From an uncultured Porphyromonadaceae bacterium (GTDB taxonomy: Bacteria; Bacteroidota; Bacteroidia; Bacteroidales; Muribaculaceae), in contig UREH01000142.1 in NCBI GenBank assembly GCA_900546835.1, positions 1 through 5,970 of the forward strand: DNA of 5,970 bases, in the 5' to 3' direction. Both the position numbers and the translations under genes were made by a program. This document shows, piece by piece, positions 1-5,936 of this stretch. The notes under the pieces are model-generated. The model saw nothing but the letters and a program-made list of their open reading frames with translations. It made no database searches and was not told the origin of the DNA. The stretch's first letter is position 1. Each line of letters begins with the position of its first letter.

Positions 1-275
1 CGTCGCCTGAGGGGTTCGGGTTCGGTCATTGACCTTAGTCAACTCCCTTCGCCCTCACCCTCAAGCTCCTACCATCTGGACCATTCTTTGCATAGCAAAG
101 CGACCAAAGGTCGATGGCTGACAGCGCCCTCACCATTCGGGTAAAAAATAGGACGATGTGTCAAATTATGGAATTTTAACACACAGCCTGACGACCTTAG
201 ATACTCTGACGTCTCTAAGAGCCATCGGTAGGGGAATGGATCACTAAAAGTTATCGGTGTGCAGATGGGTCGAAT
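1..275. other. Gene-free left flank with several short hairpins
   Basis: No convincing gene is visible here. A frame open from the left edge on the plus strand runs 47 codons to a TAA at 142-144, but its Ser/Pro-rich product is low complexity and has no recognisable family. The stretch contains short inverted repeats: 86-91 with 95-100, 101-105 with 109-113, these two enclosed by CCAT 81-84 and ATGG 114-117, then 157-167 with 172-183, and 196-201 with 214-219. It also has a 10-bp direct repeat CGCCCTCACC (50-59 and 125-134) and an 8-bp repeat GACCTTAG (31-38 and 193-200). It lies beyond the terminator of the minus-strand cluster, so if transcribed it belongs to another unit. It could be a structured RNA, a repeat-family remnant or simple intergenic DNA. 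I cannot assign it to any known RNA class. Confidence 0.4.
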
Positions 276-318
276 AAAAAAGCGGCGCGCCGCCCCGGAT
301 GGGGCATGGCGCGTCGCC
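276..318 (-). terminator. Intrinsic terminator of the six-gene cluster
   Basis: Read on the minus strand, a long GC-rich stem is followed directly by six T residues (A 276-281 on the plus strand). Arms are 282-291 with 308-317 (one mismatch) and 292-296 with 301-305, around the tetraloop 297-300, with a two-base bulge at 306-307. It begins about 75 nt past the stop of the 497-aa gene and no further minus-strand gene follows in the window, so it probably ends the operon transcript. On the plus strand there is no T tract after the stem, so it is unlikely to act in both directions. Confidence 0.85.
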
Positions 319-391
319 GTGATTGATGTGTGTTTATGAAGATTAGTTTCAAGCGGAGGTGGGAGCGGAGTCCGACCGACGCCTCAGGCTT

Positions 392-1885
392 TTAATCCTC
401 GATTTTGCCTTTTTTCTTGGCGAGACGGAGATAGTAGCCGGAGAAGTCGTTCTTCTTGCCGCATTTCAGTTTGCTGTAGTTGAGGTCCTGGGCGGCCTTC
501 ATTTCCTCAGCCTCTTTTTCTTCGGCGTTGGCGATGAGCTCGTCGGCGCCGGTGGTGTTGAACCATACACCGCCTTTCTCAACCTTTGCGGAACCTACTT
601 TCTTGTAGGAAATCTTCTGGGTCTTGGGGTCCTGCTGCTGTTCGAGGATTTCATATTCGTCGCCGGGAGTCAGACCTTCTTTCGATCCGATTTTGGCATA
701 GATGAAGCCGTCGGAGCAGCTCGAGATGGGAACTACCGTACGGAATACCTCGTTCTCGACCTGGAGTTTTGCAAGGGCCTTGTCGATAGCGCGTGCCGTG
801 GCCGACGAAGCGAGCTGGTCGAGAGTCTTGGTCTTGTCTTTCTTCACGCCGGAACGGGCCTTGGTCTGGCCTACATAGGTGAGGTGGCAGAGGCCGGCGT
901 CGAGGAGGTCCTGAAGAGTGGCGTTCTCATTGTAGAGAACCTTGTCGGAGAGGGCCATGTCGATGTCGTCGTTCCAGTCGAGCTTATAGAGGTTGGTGAT
1001 GGCTGTTACGGAATACATGTCCTTCATCAGGGCGTTGGTTGCGGCTTCGGCAGCTTTCTTCGCGCCGAGAGCGGCAAGGCCGCCGAGTGCGCCGAAGTTG
1101 GAGCCGGCAGCGGAGGCCGCTCCGCCTACCATCTCGGAAATTTCCTTGGCCAGAGCCTTGTTGTTGCGGAAACGGAGGTTGATGGCAACCACGAAGGTAT
1201 TGTTGATGAGTTCGAAACCCTGGGCGGAAAGCATTGCCTTGGCGTCGTCGTTTACATTGGCCTGGGCCAGATCTATAGCGGATGCGTTTTCAAGACCGCG
1301 CTCCATAATCAGGCCGGGGTTGAATTTCGGGGTGCCTTCGGGGTTGTAGTTGTACCATTTGGCAACCATGTTGTCGGCAATCTTATGCTCGCCGAGAAAT
1401 TTTTCAACGGCCGCGAAAATATAGTCGTCGACTTTCTCGTAGCGGATCATAGTCGAGGTGTTGGCACCGGTCAGACCGCCTACGGCTGCGCCCAGAAGAG
1501 CTTTGCCGGTTGCGCTTCCGCCTTTGCCTTTGGGGCGTGCGGCCTTTGCCTCATCGTCGGTCATGCCGGCCGTTACCTGGTCGAAGTCGAGCACGCGCCA
1601 TTCGAGGTTGTGGTCGTTGAACTGCTCGGGGATAGCGAGAGTGGGGAACACCGATTTGGGAATTCCGCCCAGGCTTGAAAGGCCGGATTCCTGCAGGGTA
1701 GCGGCATAGCCTTCAGCGTCGGTCTCCTGGGCTTCCTGGTCGAGACGCGTGTTCTGCTCGTCGGAGTTCACCAGAATGGTGTAGATGGAGCTACGCATGA
1801 ATTTGGGGTCGTCGCCCTTCATGGTCGCGGGCACCGCCATCATTGCTGCGGCTGCGCCTGCAACAATCAGTTTGTTGATTTTCAT
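392..1885 (-). CDS. 497-aa exported protein of unknown function, conserved in Bacteroidales
   Basis: Starting at ATG 1885 gives MKINKLIVAGAAAAMMAVPA, a good Sec signal peptide with probable cleavage after residue 20. The frame is also open upstream to an ATG at 1978, but that would overlap the preceding gene and lack a signal peptide, so 1885 is preferred. The mature protein begins with a segment (about 29-100) containing RSSIYTILVN and the pattern IPEQFNDHNL. Two Gly/Ala-rich hydrophobic stretches follow, at about 118-142 and 253-284. The C-terminal part (about 375-445) contains SDGFIYAKIGSKEGLTPGDEYEIL, a short beta-rich pattern like the small beta domains seen at the C terminus of FlgT-type proteins. 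The tail from 450 is Lys/Glu rich and probably helical. From memory, similar uncharacterised proteins occur in many Bacteroidales; no function is known to me. It is the last gene, 28 nt after the 314-aa gene. A membrane- or envelope-associated structural role is inference. Confidence 0.88.
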   Translation of the reverse strand: MKINKLIVAGAAAAMMAVPATMKGDDPKFMRSSIYTILVNSDEQNTRLDQEAQETDAEGYAATLQESGLSSLGGIPKSVFPTLAIPEQFNDHNLEWRVLDFDQVTAGMTDDEAKAARPKGKGGSATGKALLGAAVGGLTGANTSTMIRYEKVDDYIFAAVEKFLGEHKIADNMVAKWYNYNPEGTPKFNPGLIMERGLENASAIDLAQANVNDDAKAMLSAQGFELINNTFVVAINLRFRNNKALAKEISEMVGGAASAAGSNFGALGGLAALGAKKAAEAATNALMKDMYSVTAITNLYKLDWNDDIDMALSDKVLYNENATLQDLLDAGLCHLTYVGQTKARSGVKKDKTKTLDQLASSATARAIDKALAKLQVENEVFRTVVPISSCSDGFIYAKIGSKEGLTPGDEYEILEQQQDPKTQKISYKKVGSAKVEKGGVWFNTTGADELIANAEEKEAEEMKAAQDLNYSKLKCGKKNDFSGYYLRLAKKKGKIED

Positions 1886-1913
1886 TGGAGTTGTGTGTAT
1901 GATAATGTCGTGT

Positions 1914-2858
1914 TTACCAGACGATCCAGTTGTTGCGTACCACGGTTTTGGGCTGATTCTGGGCCCATGCCACGGCAACCTGCTTGGCGGCGTCGATGCG
2001 CTGCTTCTCGAGAGCGACCTGATTGCGGTATTTTTCCTTGGTCTCGAAATCGTAGTTCTGCTTCACTACCGAACCCATCTTCTGGCCGAGGGCTTTTGCC
2101 TGGGCGTAGCAGGCGGCCGAGGGATCGATCTGTGCCAGGTAGCTGTAGGCTGCTGCCGCGCCGGCGTCGGTGGGATCGGCCGCCCATTCGCCTTCGGCCT
2201 GGGCAAGAAGCATGGCCCCGTCGTAGTTAACCTTGTCGGTATAGATGCTGTTGGCGAGCTGGGCTGCCTGGTTGTAGCCTGTGCAGCATTCGGGCACGGC
2301 GGTGGCCCAGTAGAGGGCTTCGTCGTAGTTGCGGGCCTTCAGGGCAGTCTTGGCCTTGGTGAGGTAAGTGGGATAGTTGTTGTTGAAGTAGTCGATGATT
2401 TTGGCCTTTCCTTTTTCCACGAAGTTGATGAATTCGGGATTCTTGGCGTTCAGGCTGGAAAGCGCCTTGGTGAGGGCCTGCTCCTCCGAGCCGCCAACAC
2501 CTTTGAGCGGGAATGTGGCTGTGGCGAAGACTTTCTGGTTGGAGCCGTCGCAGATGGCGAGCTGGAGGTCGGTCTTCATAAGAACGCGGCCGCTGAGGCC
2601 GGGAGCTGCTTCTGCGTAGGCTGTGTCGAAACGACCTGCGAGGAAGAACTGGCAGTCGTAGTCGCCGGCGGCAACCCCTGCGTGAGAGAGCACCATCTTG
2701 AGTTTTGCTTCAAGTTTGCGGGCCACGGAAGCGGGCACTTTGTCGCCTTCGGAGATGGGGGCGATGCCCATGCCGATTTCGCACTCGGCGGCTCCGGCCT
2801 GCAGCCCGGTGGCCGCGAGCACGGCTGCGAGAGCTATATGCTTAAGCGATAGTTTCAT
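1914..2858 (-). CDS. 314-aa periplasmic protein, alpha/beta N-terminal domain plus helical repeat-like region
   Basis: The signal peptide spans residues 1-23 or 24 (Ala-rich, cleavage near AGA/AE). Residues about 28-158 form a mixed alpha/beta region opening with IGMGIAPISEGDKVP, then a helix, then beta strands around RVLMKTDLQLAICDG. This order resembles the small domain of TolB-N, LpoB and CsgG proteins, but the match is only by eye. Residues about 160-260 are helical, with alternating small and aromatic positions (ARNYDEALYWATAVP, YDGAMLLAQAEGEW) like degenerate TPR repeats. The protein ends in a basic and aromatic tail, QPKTVVRNNWIVW. Six Cys follow the signal peptide, including an adjacent pair at 191-192, so disulfides are possible. 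I recall uncharacterised Bacteroides proteins with the same opening APISE motif and the same QPK-rich tail. The gene lies 46 nt after the DUF6175 gene and 28 nt before the 497-aa gene. Confidence 0.88.
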   Translation of the reverse strand: MKLSLKHIALAAVLAATGLQAGAAECEIGMGIAPISEGDKVPASVARKLEAKLKMVLSHAGVAAGDYDCQFFLAGRFDTAYAEAAPGLSGRVLMKTDLQLAICDGSNQKVFATATFPLKGVGGSEEQALTKALSSLNAKNPEFINFVEKGKAKIIDYFNNNYPTYLTKAKTALKARNYDEALYWATAVPECCTGYNQAAQLANSIYTDKVNYDGAMLLAQAEGEWAADPTDAGAAAAYSYLAQIDPSAACYAQAKALGQKMGSVVKQNYDFETKEKYRNQVALEKQRIDAAKQVAVAWAQNQPKTVVRNNWIVW

Positions 2859-2904
2859 AGGGAATGACTTTTAGGGTGAAACGTTTGAAACACTGAGCAG
2901 CGGA

Positions 2905-3837
2905 TTATTTTTCGCCGATGTAGAGGCGCCCGAGGCCCAGGGCCGGAGATGAGTTTTCAGCCGGGAGTCCGAGGCCGGCAAGTTTCTGCTGAAGGCCACG
3001 GGCCCATGCCTTCGCGTCCATGGGGTGTCCGTTGGTATCTTTCATGGGGATGCGCACCTGGTTGAAACGCAGGCGTGTACGTCCGGAGCTGCGCTGGTTG
3101 AACTGGTGGTTGACCGTATTGTCGCTCACCCATTCGTAGATAATCTGGCTGAGTTCCTGACCGCCGAATTCGGTGTTCATTGTAGTGCCGGCGCCGTTGT
3201 CGAGAATGCGGACGTCAAGACGGATTTCACGGCCATTGGCCTGGAGGTCGTCGAAGTGCTGCTGGAGGAGTGCGCAGAAGGAGTCGAAGTTATTCTTTAC
3301 AGCTTGCTTGAGAGCTACGGTGAGAGGCACCGTGCGGCGAACTTCGCCGGTCTGGGCGGCGATTGCGCTTACAGCTTTCGAGGAATAGGTGTCGATAGCC
3401 TTGATGTTGAAGTCGGCCGAGTAGAGTGAGCCGGCGTTGTTGCCGGACCATTCCACTTCCACAGTGATGTCGGGTTTGGCGCGGTTCACGAGTTCATCGA
3501 AAGCGTTTGTCCCTGCGCTCGCACCGGATTCGGCACCTTCAAAAGCTTCGTCCATAGCATCGTCCATATCGTCTTCCTCGCTCTGGGCTGTGGCGTCGAC
3601 CATGGGAAAGCCGCGCTCGGCGAAAAGCTGCTGGAAAGCGGTGTTGACCGAGCGGAACTCCTTGTCGCCGATGGCCTTTTCATAGTCGGGATATACCTTG
3701 TCTTTTACGGTTTTAGTATAGCCGTGTTCGATGCACCAGTTTTTTTCGGGGAGCACCATGATCGATGGAGGAGCGGCCAGCGCCATCTGAGCGGATACTA
3801 CGACGGCTGCGCCAAGAAGGGTTTTAAGAAGATTCAT
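2905..3837 (-). CDS. DUF6175 family exported protein
   Basis: The signal peptide is about 21-22 residues (cleavage ALA/AP). The mature N terminus, PPSIMVLPEKNWCIEHGY, and the later segments ERGFPMVDATAQ (75-86), AKPDITVEVEW (120-130), LQQHFDDLQANGREIRLDV (191-209) and LRFNQVRIPMKD (256-267) follow, in order, the pattern I know from Bacteroidales proteins annotated DUF6175. Length is normal for that family and the end, LGRLYIGEK, matches too, so it appears complete. A strongly acidic stretch (about 87-105, EEDDMDDAMDEAFEGAESG) is followed by a Gly/Ser-rich linker. The domain order, a hydrophobic strand with Pro, then a helix, then an RGF turn, recalls the LpoB/CsgG-type fold, which is inference. 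No biochemical role is established to my knowledge. It sits 66 nt after the lipoprotein gene and 46 nt before the 314-aa gene. Confidence 0.92.
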   Translation of the reverse strand: MNLLKTLLGAAVVVSAQMALAAPPSIMVLPEKNWCIEHGYTKTVKDKVYPDYEKAIGDKEFRSVNTAFQQLFAERGFPMVDATAQSEEDDMDDAMDEAFEGAESGASAGTNAFDELVNRAKPDITVEVEWSGNNAGSLYSADFNIKAIDTYSSKAVSAIAAQTGEVRRTVPLTVALKQAVKNNFDSFCALLQQHFDDLQANGREIRLDVRILDNGAGTTMNTEFGGQELSQIIYEWVSDNTVNHQFNQRSSGRTRLRFNQVRIPMKDTNGHPMDAKAWARGLQQKLAGLGLPAENSSPALGLGRLYIGEK

Positions 3838-3903
3838 TGCTTTTGAATGTGAGAAATAAGAGATTGGTGTCTGATCTAATGGGATTTGTGGAGAAATCGG
3901 GCG

Positions 3904-4419
3904 TCAGTTGCGGGTGCCGGGTTTGAGCACGCCGTCTTTTTCGAGCTGGCGGCGGAGACCCTCGCGGTCTACGGTGACAATCACGCCCCAGTTGTTGATC
4001 GATGTGCCTTTGGCTTCGAGGCGTGAGGCTTGGTTGCCGGTCTCCTCGCGCACGAACTTCTTATATTCGCCGCCGTCGGAGAAGAAGGGGTTGAAGTACT
4101 CGGCATAGCGCTCGCGTGCGTTGACCTCGAGCACGAGCGGGGTGGTATTGCAGGGACCGTTGTCCTTGATGCCCTTGAAGAGCACATCGGCCACGGCGTT
4201 TTTCTTTGCCTGCTCGATGGCGTCGGCCTTGCTGACGCCCTTGCCCCATGCGCGAAGGGTCTGCGAGCCGTCCTGCTCGGTGCCGAGGCAGCGTGTCTCG
4301 AAGTTGGCATAAGCTGCCGACGAGGCTATCTGGGTGGTATGCTTGGAGCAGCTGCTCAGACCGGCTGCCACAATGGCCACTGCGGCCACTGCAAGCGATA
4401 AAGCGGTTGACTTTTTCAT
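3904..4419 (-). CDS. 171-aa lipoprotein with LPP20/FlgT-N-like domain
   Basis: The lipobox L21-S22-S23-C24 follows a long hydrophobic signal sequence, so Cys24 should be lipidated and the protein anchored in a membrane. The residues after Cys (SKHTTQ) lack the acidic pair of the Bacteroidetes surface-export signal, so a periplasm-facing position is more likely. The core (about 45-165) opens with SQTLRAWGKGVSKADAIEQA (52-71), continues as KKNAVADVLFKGI, and ends with a strand and helix, GVIVTVDREGLRRQLEKDGVL. The motif of a strand, Gly turn, then a helix of repeated Ala at A-x3-A spacing is typical of LPP20-like and FlgT N-terminal domains; that similarity is by eye. The 163-aa protein of the first gene shares FKG, YF-x-FF and LR-x-x-L-x-x-DG elements in the same order. 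The start is 18 nt after the stop of the beta-barrel gene, which argues for coupled expression. Confidence 0.9.
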   Translation of the reverse strand: MKKSTALSLAVAAVAIVAAGLSSCSKHTTQIASSAAYANFETRCLGTEQDGSQTLRAWGKGVSKADAIEQAKKNAVADVLFKGIKDNGPCNTTPLVLEVNARERYAEYFNPFFSDGGEYKKFVREETGNQASRLEAKGTSINNWGVIVTVDREGLRRQLEKDGVLKPGTRN

Positions 4420-4437
4420 GCTGTTGTCGTTTTGATT

Positions 4438-5052
4438 TTAGAATTCATAGCCCAGACGCAGGCATACGAAACTGGTGTACTTGCCTTTCTTGAGGTCGAC
4501 TACATTGCCCGTGGTCTGCTCGATATGGAAGTCGGGAGCGGAGATGCGCTGCCCCATGTAGCTCAGGCCGAGGGTAAAAGCCTGGCGGGGTTCGCCGATG
4601 CGTACGCCGATGGTGGGTCGGAAGAATACGCCGTCGCCTATCGATGCGCCGGCTTCGATGCCCCAGTAGGGCACGGTGGTGCGGTAGAGGCTCGGCATGA
4701 AGTTGCCGCGCACGGTGGCGAAGATGGGCATGCCCCATTTCACATCGCTGGAGCGCAGGCATCCCTGGTCGATGTAGTAGCGGGCGCCGGTGCCTACGCC
4801 GACCTTAAGATACTGGCTGAAGCGGTAACCTACGGTGAAGTCGACTTCGGCCAGACCCATGTTGTGGCCGTGGAAATGGCATGAGTAACCGCCGAGAGCT
4901 TCGGCTGCAAACCATACGCCGCGCTCGAAGGTGGTGTAGTTCTGCTGGTTGGGGTCGTAGCCTTTCGATGGGATGCGCTTTATCTGGTTTTCCTGGGCCG
5001 ATGCTCCAAGAGCCATTATGGCTGCTATGGCTATGGTCAGAAATTTTTTCAT
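4438..5052 (-). CDS. 204-aa outer-membrane beta-barrel protein
   Basis: The signal peptide ends ASA/QE (cleavage after residue 19). After a short polar N-terminal segment (20-43) the protein consists of alternating hydrophobic/polar strands: about 45-57, 67-80, 82-93, 108-118, 127-138, 142-152, 158-169 and 192-204. That number fits a small eight-stranded barrel. The chain ends LRLGYEF, with the C-terminal Phe used for recognition by the BAM assembly machinery. A Cys/His cluster, C58, H59, H61 and H63 (YSCHFHGHN), lies in the first loop between strands and could bind metal, which is unproven. No specific family is recognised; OmpA-like or OmpW-like barrel domains of Bacteroidetes are the nearest type by shape. 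There is no OmpA peptidoglycan-binding domain. It is the only integral outer-membrane candidate of the cluster and may be the partner of the neighbouring lipoprotein. Confidence 0.88.
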   Translation of the reverse strand: MKKFLTIAIAAIMALGASAQENQIKRIPSKGYDPNQQNYTTFERGVWFAAEALGGYSCHFHGHNMGLAEVDFTVGYRFSQYLKVGVGTGARYYIDQGCLRSSDVKWGMPIFATVRGNFMPSLYRTTVPYWGIEAGASIGDGVFFRPTIGVRIGEPRQAFTLGLSYMGQRISAPDFHIEQTTGNVVDLKKGKYTSFVCLRLGYEF

Positions 5053-5074
5053 AGTCGGGAGGGTTTTTAGGTGT

Positions 5075-5098
5075 GGTTCCGGTTGCGGTAGCGGTTAC
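5075..5098. repeat. Four tandem 6-bp units between first and second gene
   Basis: The plus strand reads GGTTCC, GGTTGC, GGTAGC and GGTTAC in direct succession, followed by another GG. The units share the pattern GGTWNC. The array fills about half of the 53-nt gap between the 163-aa and beta-barrel genes. It lies outside both reading frames, starting 8 nt after the stop of the first and ending 22 nt before the start of the second. It may be a small slippage-derived microsatellite; a change in copy number would alter gene spacing but no protein. Confidence 0.6.
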
Positions 5099-5105
5099 GG
5101 ACGTA

Positions 5106-5597
5106 TTACCAGCCTGTTTTCAGCGATTTGGTTATGCCGTCGCGCTCAAGTTTCTTGCGGAGCTCGCTCACATTGACCGATACCATCTGGCTTACATAGT
5201 ATACTTTGCCGTTTTTCGATACTTTCCGGGTGTCGGGAAGAATGTCGACGTATTTGATGGCCTCGCCGCTGCCGAAGAAGTCGGCGAAATAGTCGGCGTT
5301 CATGGTCTCACGGTCGGCACTGCCGGCGATTGGCGGATGGTTGGAGGAGGCATCGTAGGCCGAAGTGTTGGATTTGTCGGTCCATCCTTTGAAGAGCACG
5401 CCGCGCACGGCGCAGCGGCGGATGTCGTCGTCGGTCACCTTGTTGGCTTTCTTGGCCGAGCAGGTGGCGGTGATGGTGGGTCGGCCGCCGTTGCCCACAC
5501 CTTCGCCGGTGATGGATACGTCGACAACTTCGGGGTCCTTTGCTCCGGCAACCATGCAAACGAGCACGAATGCCAGCATCATCATGATTTTTTTCAT
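5106..5597 (-). CDS. 163-aa secreted protein, paralogue of the cluster lipoprotein
   Basis: The signal peptide is MKKIMMMLAFVLVCMVAGA, with likely cleavage after residue 19. Cys14 is preceded by Leu-Val rather than a small residue, so this is not a lipobox and the mature protein should be soluble in the periplasm. The body matches the 171-aa lipoprotein in order: GVLFKGWTD (66-74), YFADFFGSGEAIKYVD (103-118) and MVSVNVSELRKKLERDGI (138-155). It therefore appears to be a diverged copy with an altered N-terminal half; the SITGEGVGNGGRPTITA segment replaces the AWGKGVSKADA motif. Two Cys remain after the signal (46, 62). It is the first gene after the candidate promoter and lies 53 nt before the beta-barrel gene. 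No function is known; shared assembly or exchange with the lipoprotein is inference. Confidence 0.88.
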   Translation of the reverse strand: MKKIMMMLAFVLVCMVAGAKDPEVVDVSITGEGVGNGGRPTITATCSAKKANKVTDDDIRRCAVRGVLFKGWTDKSNTSAYDASSNHPPIAGSADRETMNADYFADFFGSGEAIKYVDILPDTRKVSKNGKVYYVSQMVSVNVSELRKKLERDGITKSLKTGW

Positions 5598-5714
5598 ACG
5601 AAAAAGTGCTTTATGGTTTTTATTTAGATTCGGGGTTGAAGATTATGGATGTGAATTTTTAAATCCGGGAGTGGATGGTTAATGAAAAAAGTAGTCTACA
5701 AAGCCAACAGAGAG

Positions 5715-5734
5715 CACTCCGGGGCTGCCGGGTG
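5715..5734 (-). other. Leader hairpin
   Basis: CAC 5715-5717 and CCGG 5719-5722 pair with CCGG 5728-5731 and GTG 5732-5734 around the loop 5723-5727, with one bulged base at 5718. It would lie in the leader about 118 nt before the first start codon. A run of six T (minus strand 5690-5685) follows 24 nt later, too far for a standard terminator. It might affect translation or RNA stability; nothing shows which. Confidence 0.35.
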
Positions 5735-5841
5735 GAGATGCAGACGGTATTTCATAAAATTACGGACTGCATATGGTCGATATTTCGTTAGCACTAAGCT
5801 AAAAGCGAAAGCATAATAAATGCATAATTTTTTGTTTCACG

Positions 5842-5866
5842 CAAAATTAATGGAAAAAAGTTCAAA
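5842..5866 (-). promoter_or_regulatory. Candidate Bacteroidetes promoter
   Basis: On the minus strand 5849-5842 reads TAATTTTG, a perfect match to the Bacteroidetes -7 consensus TAnnTTTG. A TTTG that could serve as the -33 element lies at 5866-5863, but the gap of 13 nt is shorter than the usual 17-23, and no TTG occurs at the normal distance, so the -33 box is weak. Transcription would start near 5835 and leave a leader of about 240 nt before the first gene. Confidence 0.5.
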
Positions 5867-5913
5867 TTACCCTCCCATTTTGTTAAAGAATGTAAACAGG
5901 AATATATGTATCT

Positions 5914-5936
5914 ACAATTCAGATTTTTAGAATTGT
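5914..5936. repeat. Inverted repeat upstream of the promoter
   Basis: ACAATTC 5914-5920 is the exact reverse complement of GAATTGT 5930-5936, with a 9-nt spacer. It lies about 65 bp upstream of the candidate -7 element. It could be a regulator-binding site or, together with the flanking A+T-rich bases, part of a weak terminator of a gene beyond the edge. The T run inside the loop is not positioned like a terminator tail. Confidence 0.4.

Noticed and set aside
1..144. Partial plus-strand reading frame entering from the left edge
   Set aside because: Forty-seven Ser/Pro-rich codons with no family pattern, overlapping the short hairpins; not enough to call a gene end.
180..275. tRNA-like GGGTCGAAT near 267-275
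   Set aside because: It resembles a T-loop, but no acceptor stem, anticodon arm or D arm can be placed around it.
359..1678. 439-codon open frame on the plus strand opposite the 497-aa gene
   Set aside because: Its product is low-complexity and rich in Gly, Val and Leu with no signal peptide or family pattern; it mirrors the codon bias of the minus-strand gene, which has a signal peptide and a recognisable family pattern.
1886..1978. Upstream ATG giving a 528-aa version of the 497-aa protein
   Set aside because: The extra 31 residues overlap the end of the 314-aa gene and would bury the signal peptide; ATG 1885 gives a standard export signal.
1785..2852. 355-codon open frame on the plus strand opposite the 314-aa gene
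   Set aside because: Antisense shadow: it spans the end of one real gene and nearly all of another and has no recognisable domain.
5686..5693. Second -7-like element (TACTTTTT on the minus strand)
   Set aside because: One mismatch to TAnnTTTG and no -33 element at a proper distance; T-rich DNA gives such matches by chance.
5755..5762. Third -7-like element (TAATTTTA on the minus strand)
   Set aside because: The last base differs from consensus and there is no -33 element upstream.
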